Assembly (NCBI RefSeq): GCF_003818135.1
Contig: NZ_RPOH01000030.1
Location: 1-64,000, forward strand
Origin: Buttiauxella warmboldiae
GTDB lineage: Bacteria > Pseudomonadota > Gammaproteobacteria > Enterobacterales > Enterobacteriaceae
Length of the DNA stretch: 64,000 nucleotides
Reading direction: 5' to 3'
The notes under the pieces were generated by a model that did no database searches, was not told the DNA's origin, and saw only the letters and a program-made list of their open reading frames with translations. How positions within the stretch are numbered: position 1 is the first letter of the stretch; every line of letters begins with the position of its first letter. Shown here piece by piece: positions 1 to 9,568 of the stretch. The position numbers and the translations under genes are program-made.

Positions 1-22
1 ACGTACGGTGGTGTGAGAGGGC

Positions 23-40
23 GGCGGGAGTAATCCCGCC
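23..40. other. Short GC-rich hairpin upstream of yqjG
   Basis: GGCGGG (23-28) and CCCGCC (35-40) form a 6-bp stem with a 6-nt loop. No T-run follows directly, so it is only a possible terminator of the gene left of the window. Confidence 0.35.
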
Positions 41-78
41 TCCTACTCGATTTTACCGCTTACGCAGAGGAATGAAAA

Positions 79-1074
79 ATGGGACAGCTTATTGATGGCG
101 TCTGGCACGATGTCTGGTATGACACCAAATCCACAGGCGGCAGCTTCAAACGCTCAGAGTCGGCGTTTCGCAACTGGCTGACGGCAGATGGCGAACCCGG
201 CCCAACCGGTAAAGGTGGATTTGCCGCGGAAAAAAATCGCTATCATCTTTATGTTTCCCTCGCTTGCCCCTGGGCGCATCGCACATTGATCGTGCGCGCG
301 TTAAAAGGCCTTGAGCCTTTCATTTCCGTATCGGTGGTAAACCCGCTGATGCTGCAGGATGGCTGGACCTTTGCTGATGATTTCCCGCAGGCAACCGGCG
401 ATGGCTTATACCAGCATGAATATCTCTATCAGCTCTATCTGCAGGCCGACCCTGATTACAGCGGGCGCGTTACCGTCCCCGTTTTATGGGACAAGAAAAC
501 CCAGACTATCGTCAGTAACGAATCCGCTGAAATCATCCGCATGCTCAATAGCGCCTTTGATGCACAAGGCGCTCGCGCCGGGGATTATTATCCAACGGCA
601 TTACGTAGCCAGATTGATGAACTCAATAGCTGGATTTACGACACCCTTAACAACGGCGTGTATCAAGCAGGTTTTGCCACCTCCCAGCAGGCTTACGATG
701 AAGCCGTCAGCAAAGTCTTCACGGCGCTGGCGCGCGTCGAGCAGATCCTTGGACAACACCGATATTTAACCGGTAACCAGCTGACCGAAGCCGATATTCG
801 CCTGTGGACGACGCTGGTTCGTTTTGACCCTGTCTATGTCACCCATTTTAAATGCGACCAGCACCGCATCAGCGATTATCTGAATCTGTCTGGCTTCCTG
901 CGCGATATCTATCAGCTACCGGGCATTGCCGAAACCGTCGATTTCGCCCATATCCGGCACCACTATTATCGCAGCCATCAAACGATTAACCCAACCGGGA
1001 TCGTTTCTGTTGGTCCGGCGCAGAATTTGAATGAGCCTCACGGACGGGAAGAACGGTTTCATAACAGGGGATAA
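79..1074 (+). CDS. yqjG: Glutathionyl-hydroquinone reductase YqjG
   Basis: A 331-aa cytoplasmic protein of the ECM4/Xi-class glutathione transferase family. It reduces glutathionyl-hydroquinones using glutathione. The N-terminal thioredoxin-like part carries the family motif ACPWAHR with the catalytic cysteine at residue 63, as in E. coli YqjG. The second half is the all-helical GST C-terminal domain. An AGAGGAA-type ribosome site precedes the ATG. In E. coli yqjG is followed by yhaH, as here. Identification rests on near full-length similarity to the remembered E. coli protein (328 aa). Confidence 0.95.
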   Translation: MGQLIDGVWHDVWYDTKSTGGSFKRSESAFRNWLTADGEPGPTGKGGFAAEKNRYHLYVSLACPWAHRTLIVRALKGLEPFISVSVVNPLMLQDGWTFADDFPQATGDGLYQHEYLYQLYLQADPDYSGRVTVPVLWDKKTQTIVSNESAEIIRMLNSAFDAQGARAGDYYPTALRSQIDELNSWIYDTLNNGVYQAGFATSQQAYDEAVSKVFTALARVEQILGQHRYLTGNQLTEADIRLWTTLVRFDPVYVTHFKCDQHRISDYLNLSGFLRDIYQLPGIAETVDFAHIRHHYYRSHQTINPTGIVSVGPAQNLNEPHGREERFHNRG

Positions 1075-1175
1075 AATTCAGCAGGACAATGATTTACGTA
1101 ACCTTTATTCACGGCTATTCTTGAAATAGATTGCTTACAGATCAAGCGATTGATGATTAATCAAGGTGGCGACGA

Positions 1176-1559
1176 ATGGATTGGTATTTCAAAGTATTAA
1201 GAAATTATGTGGGCTTTAGCGGGCGTGCGCGCCGTAAAGAGTTCTGGATGTTCATCCTGGTCAACCTGGTTCTGACCGGGGTGTTGACCGTCCTGGATAA
1301 GATGTTAGGGCTGCGTATTGCGAAAGAGGAAGGCCTGCTCACCACAATTTACGGCGTGTTTATCTTTTTGCCTTACTGGGCGGTACAGTTCCGTCGCCTG
1401 CACGATACCAACCGTTCAGCCTGGTGGCTGCTGCTGCTGTTGATTCCGCTGGTCGGCTGGCTGATCGTTCTGGCGTTTAGCTGCCAGAACGGTACGCCAG
1501 GTGAAAACGAATACGGTCCCGATCCAAAACGTCTGGATGCGCGGTTCGTTAGCGAGTAA
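1176..1559 (+). CDS. yhaH: Inner membrane protein YhaH (DUF805)
   Basis: A 127-aa DUF805 membrane protein of unknown function. It starts with the typical MDWYFKVL...GRARRKEFW signature and has three to four hydrophobic segments, roughly residues 23-45, 52-70 and 83-103, with a family-typical FRRLHD motif between the second and third. It follows yqjG as in E. coli. The next E. coli neighbour, yhaJ, is missing here and is found reversed at 51.2 kb, so the 3' side of yhaH is a synteny break. Confidence 0.92.
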   Translation: MDWYFKVLRNYVGFSGRARRKEFWMFILVNLVLTGVLTVLDKMLGLRIAKEEGLLTTIYGVFIFLPYWAVQFRRLHDTNRSAWWLLLLLIPLVGWLIVLAFSCQNGTPGENEYGPDPKRLDARFVSE

Positions 1560-1565
1560 CCATTT

Positions 1566-1593
1566 CCCCTCTTCCTTTACTGGCGAAGAGGGG
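1566..1593. terminator. Hairpin after yhaH
   Basis: CCCCTCTTC (1566-1574) and GAAGAGGGG (1585-1593) form a perfect 9-bp stem. There is no U-tract on either strand, so it could be a transcript end or simply an intergenic repeat. A related CCTCTTCC/GGAAGAGG hairpin lies after mpl at 54.76 kb. Confidence 0.5.
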
Positions 1594-1612
1594 ATTAAGC
1601 GGTTCTCTCTGA

Positions 1613-1640
1613 GGGGGAGGTTAGGGTGACAGCCTCCCTC
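1613..1640. repeat. Palindromic intergenic repeat at the mscM 3' end
   Basis: GGGGGAGG (1613-1620) pairs with CCTCCCTC (1633-1640), with one G-T wobble. Together with the TTAGGGTGA loop it resembles the dispersed GAGGGTTAGGGTGAGGG-type palindromes common between genes of enterobacteria. It abuts the mscM stop codon and may serve as that gene's 3' end. Confidence 0.45.
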
Positions 1641-4600
1641 TTACAAACTCCCCGCCGTTCTACCCACTTTCCCCGAAGATGCCAGCGTCTTACTGCTACG
1701 CTGCCCACCCAGGCTATCCAGGCGCATCTGGAAAGGCGGGAACGGCAGCTCGATTCCGTGCTCGCGGAAGCCTTGCAGGATCAGCTGGTGAATTTCATGG
1801 CGCAGCGGCATGCGGTGGTTCATCTCTGCGGCATAAATTCGCAGCTCAAAGATTTGAATACCCGCCTGTAGATCCACCAGAAACGCTTCCGGCGCGGGGT
1901 TATCAATCACCAGCGAGCAGCGCTCAGCCGCCTGCAGCAACACTTTTGTCACCTCTTCGCTGTTGGCGTCAGACGGTGCCGGAACGGTTAACACCACACG
2001 CGTCACGGAGTCCGACAGCGACCAGTTGATAAACTGCTCGGTGATAAACGCCTTGTTTGGCACGATGATCTCTTTGCGATCCCAGTCGCTGATGGTGGTG
2101 GCGCGAGTGTTAATTTTGGTGACGCTGCCTGTGAGATCGCGAATGGTCACGGTGTCGCCAATACGAATCGGCTTCTCAAACAGGATGATCAGGCCTGAAA
2201 TAAAGTTGGCGAAAATCTCCTGCAAACCAAAACCTAAACCGACGCCCAGCGCTGCGACCAGCCACTGCAGCTTCGACCACTCAATACCAATCATCGAGAA
2301 GCCCACCAGGGTCCCCACCAGCAACAGCAGGTATTTGGTGACGGTGGTAATGGCGTAACCGGTGCCCGGCGCTAAATCCAGGTGCTGGAGCAGCGCCAGT
2401 TCAAGCAGAGCAGGGAGGTTGCGCACCAGCTGCAGGGTGATAATCAGCACCAGAATGGCGATCAGCACTGAGCCCAGAGTGATCGGCTCGATGCTTTCCA
2501 CACCTTGCACCGTCGAGGTCACATCCCACAGCGTAATGTTTTCAAGGAAGCCAAATGCGGAGTGGATCTCTGACCACAGCACAATCACCGACAGCAGCGC
2601 AATCAGCATCAGAATCGAGCGCACCAGACGCAGTGACTGCACGCTGATAGTATCCAGATCGATTTCTGGCTCTTCGATAATTTCCGCTGAGCCTTCGGTG
2701 CTATGACCGTGGACCGCTTCTTCTTCCCCGCGCGCGCGCTGGGCGAGGATTTCCGCACGGCGGTGTTTGGCGCGATCGAACGCCAGGCGGCGGCGCTGAA
2801 TCAGCATCCAGCGGCGGAAGATATGGTAAACCACCAGCAGCAGGAACCAGATGGCGACGGAGGTTTCAAGCCTTGCCAGCAGCGCTTGCGCCGTGGCCAG
2901 ATAGCCGACGACAGCGGCCAGTATAGCCAGCAGCGGAGCCGCCAGCAGCAGGTTCCATAAAATCGTGTTGGCGATGTTTTCGCTGTTACCCTGTTTATCC
3001 AGATACAGCGGAATGCCTGCACGTTTCAGGCTTAACGTGACCAGTGCCATCGCCCCGCAAATCAAAATAAAGCACAGCCGCCCAAGGGAGCCGGAGAACT
3101 CGCGGTCGCTGAGATTATCAAACATTATCAATGCCATAATTAGCGGCACGATCAGGCCAATGCTCATCAGATAGTAACGCATGGCCCGGGCAACACGCTG
3201 CGGTGGCCAGCCAAAATGCACGATAAACAAACCGTTCGGACGGGCGAAAGTCGCGCAAATCATTACCGCCCACAGCAGAGGAACCGTAGCGGTGACGCCA
3301 TCGCCAATGGCAACGGCAAGCGGGTAGGGCCAGGCGGCCTGCAGCCCGAAACCGAGCGTTGCCCACAGCACTGGTAGAGGCAATGCCACCAGAATCGACC
3401 AGAACACGGTGCGCAGCGTTAAGCTGAAATGATCCTGCGTGACTTTCCCGACTTTGGCGCTGGATCGTTCCAGGAACGCGGTAAAGTGGCGGCGCGAGCT
3501 GATACTGAAGCCGACCAGAATCAAGGCGCCAAATAGCGGCAGCAGCGTCTCTTTGCTGGTCAGCATCATAATAGTGGCGCTGCCGAGCTGGCTGAAGGTG
3601 TCCATTGAGACCAGACGCCGCAAATCCTGCACGATTTCAACCGGCCAACTGAAGCCTATCGGGCTGACGTCGGATGTCCAGAACAGGTAACGGTGCGTGG
3701 CTTCGTTCACCTCTTTGAGGGCGTCTTCCAGCTGGCTGTTTGCCACTTTCAGCTTGGTAAGCTCGAGAATCAGGTTATCGCCCCCTTGCAGCAGGGAATT
3801 GAGCAGCTCGCGTTGGGTGCGCAGCTGCGCTTCCAGAATGCGATTTTGCTCGGCGGTGAGCGGTTGGCCATCAAGCTGACGAGTCTGGCGCAATTGTTGC
3901 TGTTTGCTTAGCAGATCCTCGTAATGCAGCCGCTGCACGCGCAGCTGACCGAGTTCGGTATCAAGCTGCTGCGGCTTGGGCATTTCCGGCAGGCGTGCGA
4001 CCTGTGCGCGTAATGCTTCGCCCAACACGTTAGAGACCCCAAGCCATTGTGACTGTTCACGCAGCGTGTTGAGCGCCTGGCGCACTTGTAATATCTGGCT
4101 GCTCGCCTGGCGTTGCTGTGAGGCGACTAAATCCATGCGCTGAGCCTGTTGGTTCAGCGCCTGAGAAAGCTGACGGTTGTTTTTGAGCTGGGCAACAATA
4201 TCCGGCGGTAAATTGGCGCTGTTTTCGGCCAGTAGTTCGGTGCTTTCCAGCGCCTGTTCTGCTTCGCGCTGGCGCTGGGTGTTCAGCTGGTTACGCAATG
4301 CCTGCAGGTAAGCATCCAGCTGCGTGCTTTGCTTTTGCGCCAGTTCAGCCCGCAGGCGTGAAAGTTCCTGGCGGTTGCTGGCGGAGAGCTGCGCCAGCTC
4401 CAGTTCATCAACTAAGGCTTTCAGGCGTGATGATTCGGCCTGCAAAGAGAGATTCTGCGCCTGACTTAACGGCGTGCCGGTGGCGGATAGCGTCCCTTTT
4501 CTGCGCTCAACTTCGTTTAGCTGGCGGCGGGCGTCGGTTTGTTGCTGCGGCAGTTGGCTGAGTGAATCGGTGATTTCTCGGGTGCGTTCTTGTTCCTGCT

Positions 4601-4979
4601 GCGCCAGGCGGCTTTTATCCAGCAGCTGGCTGCTGATCTGCAGGATTTCCTGGTTTAACGCCTCGGTCGACATGCCTTCCGGGACTTTTTGCGGCTCTTC
4701 ACGCAGGTTGTTTATCTGGCGGCGTAGCGTTTCCGAAAGCCTGGGGAAGTTATCAATAACCTGCTGATATTGTGCGGCACGTTCCTGGGACGCTTTACGT
4801 TCCTGGAGCGCATTAAGCGCGGCCTGGAGGGTTTCCACCGTTTCAGCCTGGCCGGGCTGATCTTTGGCGGACTTAGCCTGTTCCAGTTCCTGGGAGATTT
4901 GTTTGGCGTCGGGAGCCGTTGCGGCAAAGGCGCCAGAGCTCAGGCACCAGACCATCAGAAATGTGAGTATCGGGCGCAT
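1641..4979 (-). CDS. mscM: Miniconductance mechanosensitive channel MscM (YjeP)
   Basis: A 1112-aa MscS-family channel of the large MscK/MscM type that protects the cell in osmotic downshock. A signal peptide (to about residue 19, ending GAFA) leads into a long Gln/Leu/Arg-rich periplasmic coiled coil to about residue 450. A series of transmembrane helices follows, then the MscS core with the pore-lining motif GLGFGLQEIFANF and the beta-domain GDTVTIRDLTGSV. Length matches E. coli MscM (1107 aa). It lies 59 nt downstream of psd on the same strand, as in the E. coli psd-mscM operon. Confidence 0.95.
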   Translation of the reverse strand: MRPILTFLMVWCLSSGAFAATAPDAKQISQELEQAKSAKDQPGQAETVETLQAALNALQERKASQERAAQYQQVIDNFPRLSETLRRQINNLREEPQKVPEGMSTEALNQEILQISSQLLDKSRLAQQEQERTREITDSLSQLPQQQTDARRQLNEVERRKGTLSATGTPLSQAQNLSLQAESSRLKALVDELELAQLSASNRQELSRLRAELAQKQSTQLDAYLQALRNQLNTQRQREAEQALESTELLAENSANLPPDIVAQLKNNRQLSQALNQQAQRMDLVASQQRQASSQILQVRQALNTLREQSQWLGVSNVLGEALRAQVARLPEMPKPQQLDTELGQLRVQRLHYEDLLSKQQQLRQTRQLDGQPLTAEQNRILEAQLRTQRELLNSLLQGGDNLILELTKLKVANSQLEDALKEVNEATHRYLFWTSDVSPIGFSWPVEIVQDLRRLVSMDTFSQLGSATIMMLTSKETLLPLFGALILVGFSISSRRHFTAFLERSSAKVGKVTQDHFSLTLRTVFWSILVALPLPVLWATLGFGLQAAWPYPLAVAIGDGVTATVPLLWAVMICATFARPNGLFIVHFGWPPQRVARAMRYYLMSIGLIVPLIMALIMFDNLSDREFSGSLGRLCFILICGAMALVTLSLKRAGIPLYLDKQGNSENIANTILWNLLLAAPLLAILAAVVGYLATAQALLARLETSVAIWFLLLVVYHIFRRWMLIQRRRLAFDRAKHRRAEILAQRARGEEEAVHGHSTEGSAEIIEEPEIDLDTISVQSLRLVRSILMLIALLSVIVLWSEIHSAFGFLENITLWDVTSTVQGVESIEPITLGSVLIAILVLIITLQLVRNLPALLELALLQHLDLAPGTGYAITTVTKYLLLLVGTLVGFSMIGIEWSKLQWLVAALGVGLGFGLQEIFANFISGLIILFEKPIRIGDTVTIRDLTGSVTKINTRATTISDWDRKEIIVPNKAFITEQFINWSLSDSVTRVVLTVPAPSDANSEEVTKVLLQAAERCSLVIDNPAPEAFLVDLQAGIQIFELRIYAAEMNHRMPLRHEIHQLILQGFREHGIELPFPPFQMRLDSLGGQRSSKTLASSGKVGRTAGSL

Positions 4980-5038
4980 AAGTACCTATCGTTTATTAAA
5001 CTGGCCCACGCGGTAAGGCGCGGGCCAGGGATAAAGAG

Positions 5039-6004
5039 TTAGACGTCAGGTTTGTTTTCTACCAGCGGGCTGGCTTCCAGTTCAGCGGCAACTTCTGCCT
5101 GCGGAATGTCACTGGCCGGTACTACCCCATCACCCATGACTTCGGTCGAAATCGCCAGCGGCTCACCAATTTTCGTCACGGACAGGCTTTGCAGCTGTTC
5201 TGCCAGCTTCACTTTACCCGGCGCAAACAGGTTAATCACCGTTGAACCCAGTTTAAAGCGCCCCATCTCCTGGCCTTTTAACAGCGCGATAGAACCTTCG
5301 CTTTCACCGGCAGGCCAGGTCCAGCGTTTGATCACGCCTTCACGCGGCGGCGTGATGGTCCCCGCCCAGACGGTTTCGATGCTGCCAACAATGGTGGCAC
5401 CCACCAGAATTTGCGCCATTGGGCCAAACTCGGTATCGAACAGGCAGATAACGCGTTCGTTACGGGCAAACAGGTTCGGGACGTTTTGCGCGGTTAAATG
5501 ATTTACCGAGAACAAATCGCCCGGTACGTAAATCATTTCACGCAAAATACCGTTACACGGCATGTGAACACGGTGGTAATCACGCGGCGACAGGTAAGTA
5601 GTCACGAAGCTGCCGTTACGGAACAGATCGGCCATTAAGTAGTTACCGGCAAGCAGGGCTTCCAGGCTGTAATTATGGCCTTTTGCCTGCAGGATTTTGT
5701 CTTCTTCAATCGGGCCTAGCTGGCTCACCACGCCGTCTGCCGGCATCACCAGCACGGTCGGGTCGGTATTCACCGGGCGCACATCGTCACGCAGTGGGCG
5801 GACAAAGAATTCGTTGAAGGTGCGATAGCTGGCGGTATCCGGCTTTTGTGCTTCCTTCATGTCGACTTTGTAGTATTTGACGAACAGATCGATAACCAGT
5901 TTGGTTAACCAGCCAGCTCGTTTGCTTGCGCCCCAGCCTGCCAGGCGGGTCAGCCATATTTTAGGCAGGATGTACTGGAGTGAAAGTTTAATGTTGTCTA
6001 ACAA
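5039..6004 (-). CDS. psd: Phosphatidylserine decarboxylase proenzyme
   Basis: A 321-aa proenzyme that converts phosphatidylserine to phosphatidylethanolamine at the inner membrane. The self-cleavage motif LGST is at residues 252-255; cleavage between Gly253 and Ser254 would give the beta chain and the pyruvoyl-bearing alpha chain. Conserved HRVHMP and PADG motifs are present. The gene lies between rsgA and mscM on the same strand, as in E. coli. The tail after residue 290 is acidic and variable, which is usual for the family. Confidence 0.97.
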   Translation of the reverse strand: MLDNIKLSLQYILPKIWLTRLAGWGASKRAGWLTKLVIDLFVKYYKVDMKEAQKPDTASYRTFNEFFVRPLRDDVRPVNTDPTVLVMPADGVVSQLGPIEEDKILQAKGHNYSLEALLAGNYLMADLFRNGSFVTTYLSPRDYHRVHMPCNGILREMIYVPGDLFSVNHLTAQNVPNLFARNERVICLFDTEFGPMAQILVGATIVGSIETVWAGTITPPREGVIKRWTWPAGESEGSIALLKGQEMGRFKLGSTVINLFAPGKVKLAEQLQSLSVTKIGEPLAISTEVMGDGVVPASDIPQAEVAAELEASPLVENKPDV

Positions 6005-6082
6005 AATAGCCTCCTGGCTAAGTACCTGTTTTTGCGGGCATACACAAAAGGAGCGCGATTTTAGCGATGCCCAGCTTAATTG

Positions 6083-7138
6083 TCAGCGATCGGTATCGGA
6101 AAAGGTTTTACGCGATTTTACCTCGGACATACTTTCCAGTATGCGATGGTAGTTTTCAAAACGCGATTCGGCTATTTCCCCACGCTCCACGGCTTCACGC
6201 AGCGCGCAACCGGGATCGTTGGTGTGGCTGCAGTCACGGTATTTACAACGGCCTAAATAGTCATGGAATTCAGTAAAACCATTAGTGACTTGATCCGGCT
6301 CTAAGTGCCACAGACCAAATTCGCGCACCCCTGGAGAGTCGATAACATCGCCGCCGCCCGGGAAGTGATACAGACGTGAGGCGGTGGTGGTGTGCTGACC
6401 AAGCCCTGAGTTGTCCGAAACGTCATTGACCAGAATCTGGACTTCTTTAAAGCCGAGCAGGTTGTTCAGCAGGCTTGATTTACCCACCCCTGACTGCCCG
6501 GCAAAGATACTGACGCGACCAATCAGCGCGGCTTCAAGCTCTTTGAGCCCTTCAACTTTATGGCTGGAGACGAATAACACGCGATACCCAATTTTGCGAT
6601 AGATATCCATTTGTTCGTTGACGAACGCCAGACCTGCTTCGTCGAGCAGGTCGGTTTTGTTCAATACCAGCAACGGTTCTACATCAAGGGTTTCGCAGGC
6701 GACGAGGTAGCGGTCGATAATGTTTAGCGACAGCTCGGGCAAAATGGCGGAAACCACGATGATCTGGTCGATATTGGCGGCAATGGGTTTTACGCCGTCA
6801 TAGAAATCAGGGCGTGTCAGAACGGTGGTGCGCTCGTGTACTGCATCCACAATGCCTTTAATCGTGACGCCTGCCGCCGCTTCTTTAGCGGGGCGCCAGA
6901 CCACGTTGTCGCCTGTTACCAGCGAACGAATGGTACGGCGGATATTGCAGCGGTGAATTTCACCGCCGGGTGCTTCAACATCGGCATGCTGGCCGAAACG
7001 GCTAATTACGCGGCCTTCGCGCGGCTCACCAAACTGAGAGTCGTCAGGATCGGCTTTCTCCACAGTCTGTTTAAGCCGACGCTGGTGGTTTGCTGAAACC
7101 CGGCGCTGCTGTCCTTTGGAGAGTTTATTTTTGCTCAA
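6083..7138 (-). CDS. rsgA: Ribosome small-subunit biogenesis GTPase RsgA
   Basis: A 351-aa circularly permuted GTPase acting late in 30S maturation. After an OB-fold the G motifs run in permuted order: NKTD (G4), GQSGVGKSS (G1), then DSPG (G3). A C-terminal zinc-binding cluster [14 protein letters not shown] follows. I place the start at a TTG (7136-7138): it gives the family N-terminus [14 protein letters not shown] and has an AGGAG site 9 nt upstream (7148-7152). An ATG farther upstream at 7189 would add 17 non-conserved residues. It is divergent from orn. Confidence 0.95.
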   Translation of the reverse strand: MSKNKLSKGQQRRVSANHQRRLKQTVEKADPDDSQFGEPREGRVISRFGQHADVEAPGGEIHRCNIRRTIRSLVTGDNVVWRPAKEAAAGVTIKGIVDAVHERTTVLTRPDFYDGVKPIAANIDQIIVVSAILPELSLNIIDRYLVACETLDVEPLLVLNKTDLLDEAGLAFVNEQMDIYRKIGYRVLFVSSHKVEGLKELEAALIGRVSIFAGQSGVGKSSLLNNLLGFKEVQILVNDVSDNSGLGQHTTTASRLYHFPGGGDVIDSPGVREFGLWHLEPDQVTNGFTEFHDYLGRCKYRDCSHTNDPGCALREAVERGEIAESRFENYHRILESMSEVKSRKTFSDTDR

Positions 7139-7206
7139 TCTTACTGGCTCCTGGTCGCCCGTGGTGGGCAAAACCTCTATGATACACACTATTTTATACG
7201 AATTAA

Positions 7207-7224
7207 CCCACCGCTAAAGGTGGG
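7207..7224. other. Hairpin in the rsgA-orn divergent spacer
   Basis: CCCACC (7207-7212) and GGTGGG (7219-7224) form a 6-bp stem in the 113-nt spacer that must hold both promoters. Function unknown. Confidence 0.35.
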
Positions 7225-7251
7225 CTACGCACAAGAAGGGTGGAAAATAGC

Positions 7252-7797
7252 ATGAGTGGGAATGAAAACAATCTGATTTGGATTGATTTAGAAATGACCG
7301 GCCTGGACCCCGAGCGGGATCGCATAATTGAAATCGCCACTCTGGTTACCGATGCCAATTTGAATATCCTCGCCGAAGGGCCAACGATTGCCGTTCATCA
7401 GTCTGACGAACAGCTGGCGTTAATGGACGACTGGAATGTGCGTACCCATACCGGTAGCGGTCTGGTGGAGCGTGTGAAAGCGAGTCAACTCGATGACCGC
7501 GCGGCTGAACTGGCGACGCTTGAGTTCCTGAAACAGTGGGTGCCAGCCAATTGCTCGCCAATTTGCGGCAACAGCATCGGCCAGGATCGCCGCTTCCTGT
7601 TTAAGTACATGCCAGAGCTGGAAGAGTACTTCCACTATCGCTATCTGGATGTCAGCACGCTCAAAGAGCTGGCACGCCGCTGGAAACCGGAAATTCTGGC
7701 TGATTTCAAAAAGCAGGGCACCCACCAGGCGATGGACGATATTCGTGAGTCCGTGGCAGAGCTTGCCTTCTACCGCGAGCATTTTATTAAGCTTTGA
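7252..7797 (+). CDS. orn: Oligoribonuclease
   Basis: A 181-aa DEDDh-family 3'-5' exonuclease that degrades very short oligoribonucleotides (and linear pGpG) to mononucleotides; it is essential in E. coli. The exonuclease motifs are present: [10 protein letters not shown] near the N-terminus (Asp and Glu), an Asp in [11 protein letters not shown], and the C-terminal HQAMDD with the general-base His. A GTG 12 nt upstream is in frame, but the ATG at 7252 matches the E. coli N-terminus and has a GAAGGGTGG ribosome site at suitable distance. Confidence 0.97.
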   Translation: MSGNENNLIWIDLEMTGLDPERDRIIEIATLVTDANLNILAEGPTIAVHQSDEQLALMDDWNVRTHTGSGLVERVKASQLDDRAAELATLEFLKQWVPANCSPICGNSIGQDRRFLFKYMPELEEYFHYRYLDVSTLKELARRWKPEILADFKKQGTHQAMDDIRESVAELAFYREHFIKL

Positions 7798-7902
7798 CAG
7801 GCGTTCGGGAGGAGTTAAACTCCTCCTTTGCTGGGAAAGTAATCATTTTGCCGTTTAAATCGCCATTCGAACCGATTTTGTGAAAAAAACCTTTTGAGGG
7901 GC

Positions 7903-7930
7903 TTGCGACTAAAACGATTTCTCGTATAAT
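7903..7930 (+). promoter_or_regulatory. Promoter of the tRNA-Gly genes
   Basis: A -35 element TTGCGA (7903-7908) and a perfect -10 TATAAT (7925-7930) are 16 bp apart. A GC-rich discriminator GCGCCTCCCG follows directly, typical of stable-RNA promoters under stringent control. Confidence 0.8.
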
Positions 7931-7971
7931 GCGCCTCCCGTACCGATGCAGAATTTGCAGCGTTACACAGA

Positions 7972-8047
<76 letters not shown>

Positions 8048-8081
8048 AAATTTGATTTGGCTTTTAGCCAGCACCACCCAA

Positions 8082-8157
<76 letters not shown>

Positions 8158-8428
8158 GATTCTAATCTTCAGTACAAATTATCCACAACGCTAAGTCGCG
8201 TCGGCGGTGGTTTTTTCCGCCCCTCACAAACGCTTGTAAACAGACTTATCCACAGCTTCCGTTTTTTCCCTTAGATCGCTAATTATTGCTTAATTATTAC
8301 GTGATTATTTTAATCCATTGATTTATATCATGTTTTAAATATTGTGAAATGTTAACCCGATCGCTTGCACAATTTTTTTCACTGCCAGGACAACGCGTTC
8401 AGATTTTTATTCACATCCTGTGGACATG
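8158..8428 (+). promoter_or_regulatory. datA: datA-like DnaA-titration / DnaA-ATP hydrolysis locus
   Basis: A 271-nt gene-free stretch between the tRNA-Gly genes and queG, the position of datA in E. coli. It contains three same-strand matches to the DnaA-box consensus TTWTNCACA: TTATCCACA at 8179-8187 and 8246-8254, and TTATTCACA at 8407-8415. Between the second and third boxes an A+T-rich segment holds a full match to the reversed IHF consensus (TAATCCATTGATT, 8311-8323). In E. coli, datA with IHF promotes hydrolysis of DnaA-bound ATP and limits re-initiation. Function is inferred from position and site layout. Confidence 0.8.
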
Positions 8429-9568
8429 TCAGGCATCACGTTTCAACCCTTTTTCAATCACTCTGACCAGACGCTGTTTTTGCGCAGGTTGAACTTCCGT
8501 TGCCTGGGCGTTTCGCCTGGTTAATTGTTGCGCAATCGCCCATTCAATATGCTCATCAAGAAGTGGGTGCTCACCTTTTCTCTGTTGCAACGCGTTCAGA
8601 ATCGCTTCATCCCAGGGGGCATTTCCCAGCGCCACCGCAATATTTCGCAGCCAGCGCAGATGGCCAATGCGGCGAATCGCCGAGCCTTCGGTTGCGCGCA
8701 GAAAATATTCTTCGCTCCAGGCAAACAGTTCAACCAGCGGCGGCGCATGTAATGCGCGACGTGGGCTAAAGTCGTCTTCGGCAGTCAGCTGTGAGAAACG
8801 GTTCCATGGGCAAATCAGCTGGCAGTCGTCGCAGCCGTAAATGCGGTTGCCGATTAGCGGCCTGAATGCCTCAGGGATCGCGCCTTCAAGCTCAATGGTG
8901 AGGTAGGAAATACAACGCCTTGCGTCAACGGTGTAGGGTTCAACTATCGCGCCAGTTGGGCAAATCGTCATACAGGCCACGCAGCGTCCGCATTTTTCCT
9001 CGACAGGTTTATCAACCGGAAGCGGAATATCGACCAGTAATTCCCCGAGGAAAAAGAACGATCCCGCTTCCTGATTGAGGATAAGTGAGTGCTTACCTGT
9101 CCACCCCAGACCGGCTTTTTCCGCCAGCGGGCGCTCAAGTATCGGCGCCGAATCGACAAAAGGTCTAAAATTCAGCGTGGAACAGTGGGACTGGATCATT
9201 TCACCCAGCTTTTTGAGCCGGTTACGCAGCAGTTTATGGTAATCACGTCCAAGGGCGTAGCGGCTGATGTAGCCGATTTTGGGATCTTTGAGCGTGGTGG
9301 CAAAGGCCGCATTCGCCGGCAGATAGTTCATCCGCACGCTAATGACGCGCAGGGTTCCGGGCAGCAGTTCGTGTGGTCGGGCGCGCATCATGCCATGACG
9401 CGCCATCCAGTCCATCTCGCCGTGGTATTGTTTATCCAGCCACAGCTGGAGCGCGGGCTCGCTGGCACAGAGATCGGTATCGGTGATACCAACCTGCTGA
9501 AAGCCGAGCTCGCGGCCCCACTGTTTGATATTTTGCGCTAATTGATTGAGATCGAGGGGCTGTGACAT
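8429..9568 (-). CDS. queG: Epoxyqueuosine reductase QueG
   Basis: A 379-aa cobalamin-dependent iron-sulfur enzyme for the last step of queuosine synthesis, reducing epoxyqueuosine in tRNA to queuosine. Two 4Fe-4S clusters are indicated by CGRCVACMTICPTGA and GCDDCQLICPW. The start ATG at 9568 gives the E. coli-like N-terminus [12 protein letters not shown]; an upstream extension would add 24 unconserved residues and run deep into nnr. The start is divergent from nnr and shares one CATG with it. Confidence 0.96.
   Translation of the reverse strand: MSQPLDLNQLAQNIKQWGRELGFQQVGITDTDLCASEPALQLWLDKQYHGEMDWMARHGMMRARPHELLPGTLRVISVRMNYLPANAAFATTLKDPKIGYISRYALGRDYHKLLRNRLKKLGEMIQSHCSTLNFRPFVDSAPILERPLAEKAGLGWTGKHSLILNQEAGSFFFLGELLVDIPLPVDKPVEEKCGRCVACMTICPTGAIVEPYTVDARRCISYLTIELEGAIPEAFRPLIGNRIYGCDDCQLICPWNRFSQLTAEDDFSPRRALHAPPLVELFAWSEEYFLRATEGSAIRRIGHLRWLRNIAVALGNAPWDEAILNALQQRKGEHPLLDEHIEWAIAQQLTRRNAQATEVQPAQKQRLVRVIEKGLKRDA

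Noticed and set aside
8191-8224. GGCGG...TTTTTT...CCGCC as a terminator of the tRNA genes
   Set aside because: The T-run is in the loop, not after the stem, so it does not fit an intrinsic terminator.
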